Shown here: positions 34,401 to 43,050 of the stretch, in pieces
Layout of the letters: every line of letters begins with the position of its first letter
Position numbering within the stretch: the first letter of the stretch is position 1
Assembly (NCBI GenBank): GCA_027451105.1
Contig: DAIDKB010000038.1
Coordinates: 1 to 64,000, forward strand
Reading direction: 5' to 3'
Length of the DNA stretch: 64,000 bases
Source of the DNA: a bacterium
GTDB lineage: Bacteria > Patescibacteriota > Saccharimonadia > Saccharimonadales > Saccharimonadaceae
Translations under genes and position numbers: made by a program
Notes under the pieces: model-generated
The model's database searches: none
Told to the model about the DNA's origin: nothing
Seen by the model: the letters and a program-made list of their open reading frames with translations, nothing else

Positions 34401-34844
34401 GGTAAGGCTCAAAACGGTGGTCAGCGCTTTGGTGAGATGGAGGTTTGGGCCCTTGAAGCTTATGGTGCCGCTGCAACTCTTCAGGAAATGATTACGATTA
34501 AGTCAGACGACGTCTACGGACGTGCAAAGGCTTACGAGTCAATCATCAAGAATGAAAAGATTGTTGGTCCAAAACTACCAGAATCGTTCAACGTGCTTGT
34601 TAAGGAACTTCAGGGTCTTGGCCTTCGCGTCGACCTACTAGACGAATCCGAGGATGCGATTATCGACGCCGAGCAAGTGATTGGTAGCGTTATCAACGGT
34701 GAGCCAGTAGCTGCCCTTGAAGGTGAATCGGTTATTGATGATGAAGAAATTGTCATGGATGAAGCCGATGACTTTGGTGATCTTGGCGACGGTGTAACCA
34801 TTCAGGACATTGATGAAATAGAAGAAATCAAGGAGGAGGCGTAA
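31485..34844 (+). CDS. rpoB: RNA polymerase beta subunit
   Basis: 1119 residues, a lean RpoB without the large insertions of Proteobacteria. The rifampicin-pocket region reads SQLSQLMDETNALSELAHKRR then LSSMGPGGLSRERAGF: the residues corresponding to E. coli Q513, D516, H526, R529 and S531 are retained, while F514 is Leu and L533 is Met. The C-terminal clamp contacts are conserved (KLHHMVSDKIHARSTGPYTMV and GQRFGEMEVWALEAYGA). An acidic tail of about 40 residues (DDEEIVMDEADDFGD) ends the protein. It is followed after one base by rpoC. Confidence 0.98.
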   Translation: MAKTKPVSSKRVFFTKDDTALPLPNLIAHQRDSWREFVETGLSEIFAELNPIDDYTGQKLALRFKEYAFQAPKNEEIFAKENNLTFDAPLHANVELTNKVTGEVKEQEIYLGDYPWMTDRGTFIINGTERVVVSQLIRSAGVFFTADKAATRNFYGAKLIPGRGAWLEFETASNGAIYVKIDRRRKLPITTLFRALGHNKTSEIKSLFADIDTGEMKYIDATLDKDPAHGSNEALIEVYRRLRPGDLATVDNARTMIERMFFDFKRFDYSRVGRYKLNQRLGLDVPNTTENRVFQVSDLVAIVREIIRLNNTQELADDIDALSNRRVKLVGELVARQFRVGMLRMQRNAMDRMSMSDIENVTPGQLINARPVVAAVREFFASSQLSQLMDETNALSELAHKRRLSSMGPGGLSRERAGFDVRDAHPTHYGRLCAVETPEGANIGLVLNLAAYARVNDYGFIETPYLKVVNGKVTDEVHYLDASQEVTEVIADAGASLNDDGTFVEERVSARNGLLPEQVDVSEVTYMDAAHKQILGSTASLVPFVEKNRVDRSLMASSMQKQAVPLLAPEAAVVGTGIEAEIARNTSQLVVAEADGEVVRADADEVHVKYADGVKVYKPIHFAKSNDDRSINQKIRVSRGQKVKKDEILIEGASIADGEIALGKDLLVAFMPWSGYNMDDAIVLSSRIVQDDTLTSVNIKDYTVEVRETKLGPEIVTRDIPNVSEESLRHLDENGIIQLGSEVKAGDVLVGKITPKGEQELSSEERLLRAIFGEKAKDVRDTSQRMNNAGGGKVVGVKIFSRENGHELKAGVIMQIQIFVAQLRKISVGDKLAGRHGNKGVVARILPLEDMPYMEDGTPVDVVLNPLGVPSRMNIGQLFETHLGMAARALGYKVATPPFNGVSDETISAELVKAGFASDGKSQLIDGRTGEPFEERTTVGVMHMLKLHHMVSDKIHARSTGPYTMVTQQPLGGKAQNGGQRFGEMEVWALEAYGAAATLQEMITIKSDDVYGRAKAYESIIKNEKIVGPKLPESFNVLVKELQGLGLRVDLLDESEDAIIDAEQVIGSVINGEPVAALEGESVIDDEEIVMDEADDFGDLGDGVTIQDIDEIEEIKEEA

Positions 34845-34845
34845 T

Positions 34846-37800
34846 ATGAGCCGTATAATTGCAAACAACGGTATTGCCGACTTTGACGCAGTTCGCCTAG
34901 CAGTAGCCAGCCCAGAGGACATTTTGAAGTGGAGCTACGGTGAGGTTACTAAACCTGAAACGATTAACTATCGTACGCAAAAACCAGAGCGCGATGGTCT
35001 GTTTTGTGAGCGAATTTTCGGACCAGTCAAAGATATCAACCCACACGACAACAAACTAAAGGGCGTTCGCTCACGTGAAGCCGCTGTCGACAAAAACGGT
35101 GATTTGGTTACCAAGTCAATCGTTCGTCGTGAGCGCATGGCTCACATTAGCCTAGCTGCACCTGTGGCTCACATCTGGTTTATGCGCGGCACACCAAGCG
35201 CGATGAGCTTGCTTTTGGGCATTACTGTCCGAAATCTTGAGCGCATTGCTTACTTTGCGACCTACGTTATTTTGAAGGTTGATGAAGTTAAACGCGATCA
35301 ATACCTAGCCGATCTTGAAGCCGAGACTGAAGCTGGCCGCGCTGCCATCAAGATTCGCTACGAGCGCGAGTCAGAAGCTGAAAACGTCGACGTTAAGGCT
35401 CTTGCCGAGCAAATGTCACGCGAAGTTGAAGAGCTAAACGAAAACTACACAGTTAAAAAATCTCAACTTGAAAGCCTAGTTAAGGGCGCCCTTATTAACG
35501 AAGTTGATTTTCGTAATCTTCCTGAAGAATACGAAGACTTGGTTGAAGTTGGTATGGGTGGAACTGCTCTTAAGGCCTTGCTTGACGAGATTAATCTACC
35601 GCAACTGATTGCAAAACTAACCGAAGAAGCCGCTGGTGCCAAGGGTCAACGTGAAAAGAAGCTTCTAAAGCGCTTGAAGGTGCTTGAGAGTATGTTTGCT
35701 GCTGGTATCAAACCAAGCAGCCTAACGCTTACCGTTCTGCCAGTGATTCCACCGGACCTACGTCCAATGGTGCAACTAACCGGCGGTCGTTTTGCAACAA
35801 GTGACCTAAATGACCTTTACCGTCGTGTTATTAACCGAAACAACCGTCTTAAGAAGCTGATTGACCTAAACGCCCCTGAGGTGATTCGTCGCAACGAAAT
35901 GCGTATGCTTCAGGAGGCTGTCGACGCCCTTATCGATAACTCGGCTGCCCGTGGTGGCCGTGCTGTCAATGCAACTGGTGGTCGCCGCCGCTTGAAGTCA
36001 ATTAGCGACATGCTAAAGGGCAAGCAGGGTCGTTTCCGACAGAACCTCTTAGGAAAGCGTGTTGACTATTCGGGACGTTCCGTTATCGTGGTTGGTCCAA
36101 AGCTAAAGATTAACCAATGTGGTATTCCAAAGCAGATGGCGCTTGAGTTGTTTAAGCCGTTTGTTATTAGCTGGTTAATCCGTAACGAGCACGCCTACAA
36201 CATCCGTTCGGCAACTCGTTTGATTGAAGCTGGTGATGCCCTGGTTTGGGACGCGCTTGATGCGGTTATCGAAGGTAAGTACGTTCTTTTGAACCGTGCG
36301 CCATCACTACACCGTTTGTCAATCCAGGCTTTTCAGCCAAAATTGGTTGAAGGCAAGGCAATTCACTTGCACCCACTAGTTGCTAACGGATTTAACGCCG
36401 ACTACGACGGTGACCAGATGGCTGTTCACTTGCCTCTATCAAACGACGCCCAGCGCGAAGCTCGTGAGTTGATGAGCGCAACTGCCAACCTTCTAAAGCC
36501 AGCCGATGGTGCGCCAGTGCTTAACATCGGACAGGACGTTGTACTTGGTAATTACTACCTAACATATGTCAAGCCAAGTGCTCAGACTGAAAAGGTTAAG
36601 GCCTTTAGCTCGGTTTACGAGGCTGAAATGGCTTACGACAACAAGGTCCTGCAACTTCAGTCACCAATCCGTGTTTTAACGCGTGGTGAAATGCGCGACA
36701 CCACTCTTGGTCGAGTTTTCTTTAACGAAATTTTGCCAGAAGATTACCCATACGACAACAATGTTCAGACTAAAAAGCAGCTAAAGCGTGTTTTGGCTCG
36801 AATCTTTGATACCTACGGCGCTGAAACAACTGCCCAAATTGCCGACCGTATGAAGGGCCTTGCTTTTCGCTTTGCTACCATCGCCGCTGTATCAACCGGT
36901 AAGGACGACTACATTAGCTTTGACGAGACATCAACCTTTATTGCTGAAGGTGACGCCAAGACGGCGCTTATCTCTGAGCAATTTGACCAAGGTTTGATTA
37001 CCGAAGAAGAGCGTTATAGCCTAACCGTTGCCTCGTGGCGTGGTGTTGACCGTAATATCTCTGACTTCTTACAGTCCAAACTTAAAAACATGGATACAAG
37101 CGTCAGTGTGATGGTTAACTCTGGTGCTCGTGGCGATATCTCGAACGTCAAGCAGGCTAGTGCGATGATCGGTATTATGGTGGATGCCGCCAACCGTGAA
37201 ATTGAGCTGCCGATTCGTTCAAGCTACAAGCACGGACTAAGTTCACTTGAGCAGTTCGTCGCGACTCGTGGTGCGCGTAAGGGTCTGATTGACACCGCTC
37301 TTAAGACCGCTGACTCGGGTTACCTAACTCGTCGTTTGGTTGACGTTTCACAAGACGTCTTTACCGTTGAAGACTTGCCAAATAGCGATGACGGCTTTAC
37401 GATTTATCGTTCAGAGTCAGAACTGACCATGATCTCGTTTGGTAATCGTTTGTTCGGTCGCTACACGGCCGAAGCCGTTCCTGGCTACATCGAAGCCGAC
37501 GAGCTGATTACTCGTGAAATCGCTAACAAGATTGAAGCTGATGAAGACATCAACGAAGTTCGCATTCAAAGTGTTATTTCGACCAAAAACCTCCGTGGTA
37601 TTCCACGCCGAAGCTACGGTATTGATATGGCTAGCGGACACTTGGTAGCCAAAGACCAGCCAGTCGGTGTCATCGCTGCTCAGTCAGTCGGTGAGCCTGG
37701 TACCCAGCTAACGCTTCGTACCTTCCACGCCGGTGGTGTAGCGGGTGGTGACATTACCCAAGGTTTGCCTCGTGTTGAAGAGCTGTTTGAGGCTCGTACG

Positions 37801-38688
37801 CCAAAGGGTCAAGCTTATGTTACCGAAGTAACTGGTCTTGTTGATGTCTGGGAAGACGGCAAGAAGTATGTTGTTCAGGTCACTCCAGAAGCCGGACATG
37901 TTGAGAACCTAGAGCTTGAAGGCCGCACCGTGGCTGTCAAGTCTGGCAGCAACGTAAAGGTTGGAGATGTTCTGGCAACTGGCGAAAGTGAGTCAAAGCC
38001 ACTGATTGCGCCGTTTGATGGTGTTGTCGAGGTAACTGATTCGATGATCGTGATTGCTGCTAATGCCAGTTCACCGGTTCGCTACGAAATCCCTGGTAGT
38101 AGCCAGCTGGTTGTCGCCGCCGGTGACGCCGTCGTAGCTGGTGACCGCCTAACAATCGGTTCATTAAACCTACACGACTTGATGCGCCTAAAGGGTACCG
38201 AAGCTACTCAACGTTACATCATTAACGAAGTCCTTCGTATCTATGCTGCACAGGGTCAAGACGTTGCCGACAAGCACCTTGAGATCATCGTGCGCCAGAT
38301 GTTTAGCCGCGTTCAGATTGAGAGCCCGGGTGACAGTACGTTTGTCACTGGTGATATCGTCTCGAAGGCTGCTGTTGTTGAAGCCAACGCCGCCCTTGCC
38401 GCTGAAGGTAAGGAACTAGTTGGTTACACCCAATTGCTACTTGGTATTACCAAGGTGTCAATCTGGTCAGACAGCTTCCTGTCAGCTGCATCGTTCCAGG
38501 ATACAACTCGTGTTCTGATCAATGCTGCAGTAAGTGGACGCATCGACCGACTACACGGCCTAAAGGAGAATGTGATCATTGGTCGCAAGATTCCTGTAGG
38601 TACCGGTGCACGTCGCGCTGACGGTACGCTTGAAATCGACGATGAGCTTGAAAGCGAAATCGCCGAAGATGTCGAAGAAATCGCATAA
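34846..38688 (+). CDS. rpoC: RNA polymerase beta' subunit lacking both zinc-binding Cys clusters
   Basis: 1280 residues. The active-site motif reads [14 protein letters not shown] (about residues 520-533); Phe is usual where Tyr stands. After [13 protein letters not shown], other bacteria have the N-terminal zinc ribbon (C-x-C ... C-x2-C), but here the segment is [20 protein letters not shown] (about 64-83), without Cys. The second site, usually TC-x6-C-x2-C, reads [16 protein letters not shown] (about 912-927), and its distant fourth ligand is also gone. Only two Cys remain in the protein. The trigger loop/bridge regions ([19 protein letters not shown]) are intact. GGAGG lies in the end of rpoB seven bases before the ATG. 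A terminator follows. Confidence 0.98.
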   Translation: MSRIIANNGIADFDAVRLAVASPEDILKWSYGEVTKPETINYRTQKPERDGLFCERIFGPVKDINPHDNKLKGVRSREAAVDKNGDLVTKSIVRRERMAHISLAAPVAHIWFMRGTPSAMSLLLGITVRNLERIAYFATYVILKVDEVKRDQYLADLEAETEAGRAAIKIRYERESEAENVDVKALAEQMSREVEELNENYTVKKSQLESLVKGALINEVDFRNLPEEYEDLVEVGMGGTALKALLDEINLPQLIAKLTEEAAGAKGQREKKLLKRLKVLESMFAAGIKPSSLTLTVLPVIPPDLRPMVQLTGGRFATSDLNDLYRRVINRNNRLKKLIDLNAPEVIRRNEMRMLQEAVDALIDNSAARGGRAVNATGGRRRLKSISDMLKGKQGRFRQNLLGKRVDYSGRSVIVVGPKLKINQCGIPKQMALELFKPFVISWLIRNEHAYNIRSATRLIEAGDALVWDALDAVIEGKYVLLNRAPSLHRLSIQAFQPKLVEGKAIHLHPLVANGFNADYDGDQMAVHLPLSNDAQREARELMSATANLLKPADGAPVLNIGQDVVLGNYYLTYVKPSAQTEKVKAFSSVYEAEMAYDNKVLQLQSPIRVLTRGEMRDTTLGRVFFNEILPEDYPYDNNVQTKKQLKRVLARIFDTYGAETTAQIADRMKGLAFRFATIAAVSTGKDDYISFDETSTFIAEGDAKTALISEQFDQGLITEEERYSLTVASWRGVDRNISDFLQSKLKNMDTSVSVMVNSGARGDISNVKQASAMIGIMVDAANREIELPIRSSYKHGLSSLEQFVATRGARKGLIDTALKTADSGYLTRRLVDVSQDVFTVEDLPNSDDGFTIYRSESELTMISFGNRLFGRYTAEAVPGYIEADELITREIANKIEADEDINEVRIQSVISTKNLRGIPRRSYGIDMASGHLVAKDQPVGVIAAQSVGEPGTQLTLRTFHAGGVAGGDITQGLPRVEELFEARTPKGQAYVTEVTGLVDVWEDGKKYVVQVTPEAGHVENLELEGRTVAVKSGSNVKVGDVLATGESESKPLIAPFDGVVEVTDSMIVIAANASSPVRYEIPGSSQLVVAAGDAVVAGDRLTIGSLNLHDLMRLKGTEATQRYIINEVLRIYAAQGQDVADKHLEIIVRQMFSRVQIESPGDSTFVTGDIVSKAAVVEANAALAAEGKELVGYTQLLLGITKVSIWSDSFLSAASFQDTTRVLINAAVSGRIDRLHGLKENVIIGRKIPVGTGARRADGTLEIDDELESEIAEDVEEIA

Positions 38689-38707
38689 TCGAAGGTCAGC
38701 TTAGATA

Positions 38708-38740
38708 TAAATAGGCACCCGCTTGGGTGCTTATTTATAT
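38708..38740 (+). terminator. rpoBC terminator
   Basis: TAAATAGGCACCC (38708-38720) pairs with GGGTGCTTATTTA (38725-38737), with one wobble, followed by TAT. Confidence 0.85.
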
Positions 38741-38778
38741 TAAGAAGAAAAACAATAGTATAGTAAAATATCACTAGA

Positions 38779-39726
38779 ATGAACTACGAATTTATCCTAA
38801 GTAAAGAAACGAACTTTTTCTACTGGATTCAGGCTATCTGCGAGTGGAGTATATATGGACCTGAGATGAATTCGTATCGGCACTATAGACAGAGCGCGGG
38901 GGAATTATCGGAAATTCAAACCGCTTCACTCAAAAAGATAGCTTCTATCTTGTTAAGTTCTGACAAGCCCAGACTGATTCTCGCAGAATTATATAAGGGT
39001 ATGTTAGAAAGCAAAGATGCTAAGCAGATTAGTGATAATGCCGCAAGCCTAAGAGATATATTTGAAAACTTATGGCAAAACATAGCGCCCGATCTTTTGT
39101 ATATAAAAAATAAGCTCGAAGAAGTTGACTTTAGACAGTATACTAATCGATTGACGCAAATTGCCACGTTTTTAGACGTTGAACGTGATGAGGGTAATAA
39201 TATACCAGTATATATACTTCAAAATACGCTTGAGTCGCCGTCCGTCGGCCATCAAATTGAAAACACTGATTTTATTCTTTTACATCCTGAAATGAGAGCT
39301 AATGTAAAAGACCTGAATACTACAATCGGTACTTTGCTGCATGAAACAATTCACATTATGGAATTCAAATCGGACTTAGCCCATAAGCTGTCTAAGGATT
39401 CATATAATGAAGTCATTAAAAAGATACATAAACCAGCTCCGGACGGGATGACGTGGAAGATGGTATACTCTGAAGTTATTACGTATTGCTTTATTAATAA
39501 TGTAACTGGCGGATATTTGCGACCTGAAGTATTTAGTAAACCAAGATTTAAGCTAGAGAATATGGTGGACAGTTTTAATCGTTTAGAAATTAAAAAGCCA
39601 TCAGATATAATCGCATGGATTGCCCTGAACATCCAAGACGAAGTTGGCGCATTGTTGGAAGAAGGTGGGATGTTTAACATAAGTATTGCTAATGAGATAT
39701 CTCATCTTATTCTGCGCTACTTCTAA
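38779..39726 (+). CDS. HExxH-motif protein of unknown function
   Basis: 315 residues, AT-rich codons. LLHETIHIMEF (about residues 193-203) matches the zincin HExxH motif, and a downstream EVITYCF (about 235-241) offers a possible third ligand Glu, as in gluzincins. The N-terminal 150 residues look helical. No signal peptide, so it would act in the cytoplasm or be exported unconventionally. Family not recognised. TATAGT around 38759-38764 is a weak -10; no ribosome binding site is seen. Separated from rpoC by a terminator, so an independent unit. Confidence 0.6.
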   Translation: MNYEFILSKETNFFYWIQAICEWSIYGPEMNSYRHYRQSAGELSEIQTASLKKIASILLSSDKPRLILAELYKGMLESKDAKQISDNAASLRDIFENLWQNIAPDLLYIKNKLEEVDFRQYTNRLTQIATFLDVERDEGNNIPVYILQNTLESPSVGHQIENTDFILLHPEMRANVKDLNTTIGTLLHETIHIMEFKSDLAHKLSKDSYNEVIKKIHKPAPDGMTWKMVYSEVITYCFINNVTGGYLRPEVFSKPRFKLENMVDSFNRLEIKKPSDIIAWIALNIQDEVGALLEEGGMFNISIANEISHLILRYF

Positions 39727-39731
39727 TATTA

Positions 39732-39772
39732 TTGACATAATATAAAAAATAGTGTTAACATAATAATGTCAA
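39732..39772 (+). promoter_or_regulatory. Promoter region of the Gly/Asp-rich mini-gene
   Basis: A consensus -35 TTGACA (39732-39737) with a poor -10 TAACAT (39756-39761). TTGACAT (39732-39738) and ATGTCAA (39766-39772) form an inverted repeat bracketing the promoter, which contains TGTTAACA. Confidence 0.5.
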
Positions 39773-39804
39773 ACTCGACACAACACCGAGAGGTGGTGAT
39801 AGTC

Positions 39805-39906
39805 ATGATGGATGGCGGCTGGGACAGCGGCGCTGCTGGTGAGCAGGGCAACGACAGCGGCTCCGGGGACGGCTCGGGCTTCGACAACGACGGCGGCAAC
39901 GGCTGA
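39805..39906 (+). CDS. 33-residue Gly/Asp/Ser-rich acidic mini-protein
   Basis: The frame ATG ATG GAT ... GGC TGA encodes 33 residues, beginning MMDGGWDSGAAGEQG and ending FDNDGGNG: 14 Gly, 7 Asp, no basic residue. AGAGGTGG lies upstream of the ATG. GC content is near 70 percent, far above all neighbours. A promoter-like region and a strong GC-rich hairpin flank it, so it forms a complete small transcription unit. Composition is like disordered or Ca-binding repeats, but no family is recognised. It is too short to prove coding by composition alone. Confidence 0.45.
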   Translation: MMDGGWDSGAAGEQGNDSGSGDGSGFDNDGGNG

Positions 39907-39916
39907 CACGTCAACA

Positions 39917-39943
39917 GGGCGGGGCGCTAATAGCGCCCCGCCC
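39917..39943 (+). terminator. Very stable hairpin after the mini-gene
   Basis: Perfect 12-bp stem GGGCGGGGCGCT/AGCGCCCCGCCC with a 3-base loop. No T-run follows; it may end the mini-gene transcript or that of the convergent GNAT gene. Confidence 0.65.
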
Positions 39944-39973
39944 ATCTAACACTCAATAGGCTCTGGAATGAGC

Positions 39974-40486
39974 TTATTTTTGATTTAAAGTGTAAATATT
40001 TCTGTCATTAATAGTGGAATGAAGTATAAAACCTACACTTTGTACTAAATGATTTGATGGTATATTTTTTGTGTTTACGGAAGTCCATGCTTGACCGTCG
40101 AAGCGTTCATTCACTGCATTAATACGGCTCTCAAGAGACAACCTGCCTAGGCCGAGCCCTCTGTACGGTCGACATATAAATCCCGATAAGTTGGGTGCCT
40201 TAAAGCTAGCCAGCTCAGGAATTGTTGCCTGGCGGCTTATGACGCTCAGGCCAACTGCATAGTGTCCAAGAGATATGACATATAACTCATGAAATCCCGG
40301 TTCGTTTTGTTCGCACATACTTTTAAGTGTATATTCGGCTGTATCTCTACTGCGAGATAGGTTTTTTGACAGGTTCGGAAACTCTTTCTCAATGTCTGAA
40401 TTATTATCCTGATTGAGCAAGCGGAATAGGCTATCTGCAACCAGAGAAAGATCCACAAAATTGCTCACAGATTCGATTGAGGCCAT
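39974..40486 (-). CDS. GNAT-family N-acetyltransferase
   Basis: 170 residues. Motif A of the acetyl-CoA site is RPYRGLGLGRLSLESR (about residues 106-121, the R-x2-G-x-G/A pattern), and motif B is NIPSNHLVQSVGF (about 141-153), where Asn and the following aliphatic residues fit GNAT proteins. The substrate is unknown; options are small amines or protein N termini. It is an isolated gene, convergent with the mini-gene; TATAAA (40495-40500, minus strand) near the ATG suggests a leaderless mRNA, with an inverted repeat ACAAATA/TATTTGT at 40503-40520 just upstream. Confidence 0.75.
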   Translation of the reverse strand: MASIESVSNFVDLSLVADSLFRLLNQDNNSDIEKEFPNLSKNLSRSRDTAEYTLKSMCEQNEPGFHELYVISLGHYAVGLSVISRQATIPELASFKAPNLSGFICRPYRGLGLGRLSLESRINAVNERFDGQAWTSVNTKNIPSNHLVQSVGFILHSTINDRNIYTLNQK

Positions 40487-40580
40487 ATGATATATTTATA
40501 CAACAAATATAAATATTTGTAAAAATGCTATTAATTATATGACGGTTATCGGACGCTGGCTTTACACCGTCTCGTCTTTC

Positions 40581-40798
40581 TGCTATAGTTAACCATGAGT
40601 TTCCGTTCATTCTTATCTGAAAATGTGTACAAGACAGATAAGCCGAAATGAACACCGTTTTGCAAGGTTTGCTGAACCTGTAGAACAACCGGCGCACGAT
40701 ATTCTTTTGCGTCGACCCATAATGTGTGATTATCAGCGCACAACTGGGAAATATAGCTTTTGCTACAGTTTAAATAATTAAAGGAAGTTTATTGCATT
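40581..40798 (+). promoter_or_regulatory. rpsL-rpsG promoter and structured leader
   Basis: Extended -10 TGCTATAGT (40581-40589). The roughly 200-nt leader folds as GTTCATT CTTATCTG (40605-40619) against CAGATAAG CCGA AATGAAC (40635-40653), a 15-bp helix with a 4-base bulge, then AGGTT/AACCT (40665-40679 region). AAGGAAG at 40781 lies 12 bases or more before the rpsL ATG. Candidate site for feedback by S7 or S12; no known leader motif recognised. The rest of 40487-40580 shows no gene. Confidence 0.5.
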
Positions 40799-41212
40799 AT
40801 GCCAACAATCAACCAATTGGTGCGCAAGCCTCGCAAGACTGCTTTGAAGAAAAGTAAGTCTCCAGCGTTAGGCCGTATCCATAACGCACTAAAAACTCGT
40901 TACTACGAGCAAGACGGTCCGCTAAAGCGTGGCGTTTGTATCAAAGTAACAACCAAGACACCTAAAAAGCCTAACTCGGCCCTTCGTAAGGTCGCTCGTG
41001 TTCGTTTGACGAACCAGCAAGAAGTTTGGGCTTACATCGGTGGTGAAGGTCACAACCTACAGGAGCACGCCGTTGTGCTTGTTCGTGGTGGACGTGTGCC
41101 AGATTTGCCGGGTGTTCGTTACCACATCGTTCGTGGCGCCCTTGACCTTCAAGGTGTTGCTAAGCGTAAACAAGGCCGTTCAAAGTACGGTGCTAAGAAG
41201 GAGGACAAGTAA
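40799..41212 (+). CDS. rpsL: 30S ribosomal protein S12
   Basis: 137 residues, decoding-centre protein. Conserved [22 protein letters not shown] with the streptomycin-relevant Lys residues intact (TPKKPNS region and the KKP loop), and [17 protein letters not shown]. No unusual insertion. Stop and the rpsG start overlap (TAATG). Confidence 0.98.
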   Translation: MPTINQLVRKPRKTALKKSKSPALGRIHNALKTRYYEQDGPLKRGVCIKVTTKTPKKPNSALRKVARVRLTNQQEVWAYIGGEGHNLQEHAVVLVRGGRVPDLPGVRYHIVRGALDLQGVAKRKQGRSKYGAKKEDK

Positions 41213-41691
41213 TGCCTCGTAAAGTTACCGCCAGTCTACAACGACGTCTAAGCCCAGATCGCAAATACCAAAGCGTTTTGGTTCAGCGCCTAATTAACAA
41301 GTCGATGCTTGATGGCAAAAAGCTTGTTGCTGAACGCGCCGTTTATAGCGCCCTAGAAGTTGCTGCTAAAAAAATTGGTAGCGAAGATCCACTTGCTGTA
41401 TTTGAACGTGCTTTAAAGAATGTTTCACCAAACTTCGAGGTTAAATCTCGTCGTGTCGGTGGTGCGAACTACCAGATTCCATTCCCAGTTTCTGGTCACC
41501 GCCAATTGCACTACGCCTTTTCATGGTTAGTTCAATCAGCTCGTGCACGTAAGGGTATTCCTTACTCACAGCGTCTTGCACTTGAAATCGTTGATGCCTA
41601 CAACGAAGCCGGTGCTGCCTACAAGAAGAAGGAAGACACTCACAAGATGGCCGAAGCCAACCGAGCCTTTGCTCACTTCGCTCGCACCTAA
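41212..41691 (+). CDS. rpsG: 30S ribosomal protein S7
   Basis: 159 residues, primary binder of the 16S 3' major domain. Typical MPRK start and RRVGGANYQIPFPVSGHRQLHYAF stretch (split by my reading: GGANYQIPFPV is the family landmark). The start overlaps the rpsL stop. In many bacteria fusA follows directly, but here three unrelated genes and a terminator intervene. Confidence 0.98.
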   Translation: MPRKVTASLQRRLSPDRKYQSVLVQRLINKSMLDGKKLVAERAVYSALEVAAKKIGSEDPLAVFERALKNVSPNFEVKSRRVGGANYQIPFPVSGHRQLHYAFSWLVQSARARKGIPYSQRLALEIVDAYNEAGAAYKKKEDTHKMAEANRAFAHFART

Positions 41692-41710
41692 TCATGTCGC
41701 AATCTCTCAA

Positions 41711-41738
41711 GAACGCCTCGCTACGGGGCGTTCTTTTG
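41711..41738 (+). terminator. Terminator after rpsG
   Basis: GAACGCCTC/GGGGCGTTC (41711-41719, 41725-41733, one wobble) followed by TTTTGTTTG. Confidence 0.88.
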
Positions 41739-41779
41739 TTTGTGCTACAATTCAATAAATAAATAATACGGAGATAACC

Positions 41780-42112
41780 ATGACAGAAAAAATCAGGACC
41801 GAAGCTGAAATGCAGGCGCGACGTGAGTTTCTGCAAAAAGCTGGTGAGGCGGATATCGAACTGGCGGCAACCATACCCGAAAAATGTAGTAGTTGCGATG
41901 AGGCGCGAATCCAAGCTTACGTGTTGGGTAATCGGGTGGCGGAAGGCTTAATATCTTTGGACGAGGCTAAGACGAATTTTACAAATGATACTGCCGAGTG
42001 CGAAGGTGAAATTTATAAACCCGACGTCTACGATGGTCGACCAGACTGTTGGCGCAAACGTCAACTGGGGCGAGCCGGTTGTCTAACGGGCTTAAAATTT
42101 TTCACCGATTAA
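41780..42112 (+). CDS. Small Cys-containing hypothetical protein
   Basis: 110 residues. EKCSSCDEAR (about residues 34-43) and later single Cys at AECEGE, PDCWRK and AGCLTG give a five-Cys pattern that could bind a metal or be structural. N-terminal half is strongly helical and charged. Not recognised. A good ribosome binding site, ACGGAGA, lies about eight bases before the ATG. It sits in a three-gene cluster of orphan genes inserted between rpsG and fusA. Confidence 0.6.
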   Translation: MTEKIRTEAEMQARREFLQKAGEADIELAATIPEKCSSCDEARIQAYVLGNRVAEGLISLDEAKTNFTNDTAECEGEIYKPDVYDGRPDCWRKRQLGRAGCLTGLKFFTD

Positions 42113-42198
42113 ATACTAGGCAAACTCATAACGATTATGTTATAAGTAAGTTAACATGAGGCAGGTGATAAACAAACACGTAGGAGTAGCTTACTAAA

Positions 42199-43032
42199 AT
42201 GGAAGCCTTGACGATGACGCCTGAATCGCAGACGTCACGTCATCTTCCGCCCGCCGAAGCCTGGAGATCGCCCGATAAATGGATTGATATTAAGACCGGT
42301 TTGCCGCGTGAAGGCATCGAGCGGCTTAAGCTGCCGACCGATGATCGCAAGTTCGTAATGACCAGACAAGCGATTCATTATGTGCTGGATACCTTATTTT
42401 GCCCAGATTACGAGTGGGAATTTAGTAGCAAAGACCCGCAAACTCGTCCCGACGACCATCACTTCTACTTTAATGAGGCCGAATATGCGCCAGATGCTAA
42501 TAATGGGCTATTAATTCCAATGCGATTTCGCGAGTCGCCGACGATGATTGGTCGAATGCCGCGCCAACTCCATAACGTCATGCACGCCTTTACGATTAAG
42601 CCAGAAATGCCCGAAATTGATGCGATGAGTGAATATTTGGATGCGTATGCCCTGGCGATGGCTGCCTTTCGGCGCCTGTTTGATACCGCCAAAGATACAG
42701 TCGAGGCGCGCAAGCAGTTTCCAAAACGCCGTCAAAGTGTCGCGGCTGGCAAGGTGTCGCCGGCCGATACTGATGATAGCTTTGCCGAGCAGTACATGCG
42801 AAGCTTTTTTGAAGATCACTTCAATGCCTATAGCCGTGCGGTTAAGGAGTTGGAGCAAATTGATAATATCGGTATCGTTTATCCAGATGACCTTAATATC
42901 AATAAACTAAAGCCACATTTAGTAATTGAGAAGTTTGGCACGATTGTTACCAGGCGGCACATCGATTACACGCCACTTGTCGTCAGTCACAAACAGTCCT
43001 CGAAGTTGTTAAGCTTGCAACTATCACTATAA
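42199..43032 (+). CDS. Hypothetical protein of the rpsG-fusA interval (A)
   Basis: 277 residues, not recognised. No membrane helix. Landmarks: FYFNEAEYAPDANNG (about 91-105) and RMPRQLHNVMHAF (about 119-131) with two nearby His, and a long helical stretch (about 140-225). AGGAG lies 12 bases before the ATG, the same long spacing as in the ribosomal operons. It is followed after 18 bases by gene B. Metal-enzyme or RNA-binding roles cannot be told. Confidence 0.6.
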   Translation: MEALTMTPESQTSRHLPPAEAWRSPDKWIDIKTGLPREGIERLKLPTDDRKFVMTRQAIHYVLDTLFCPDYEWEFSSKDPQTRPDDHHFYFNEAEYAPDANNGLLIPMRFRESPTMIGRMPRQLHNVMHAFTIKPEMPEIDAMSEYLDAYALAMAAFRRLFDTAKDTVEARKQFPKRRQSVAAGKVSPADTDDSFAEQYMRSFFEDHFNAYSRAVKELEQIDNIGIVYPDDLNINKLKPHLVIEKFGTIVTRRHIDYTPLVVSHKQSSKLLSLQLSL

Positions 43033-43050
43033 CTTTGCTTTACTAGATAT

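Noticed and set aside
34846-38688. Missing RpoC cysteines as a sequencing frameshift
   Set aside because: The frame is continuous with normal motifs on both sides of each site, and both sites show coherent substitutions.
42511-42858. Antisense frame opposite the gene at 42199
   Set aside because: Shadow of the sense frame, with no promoter or ribosome binding site.
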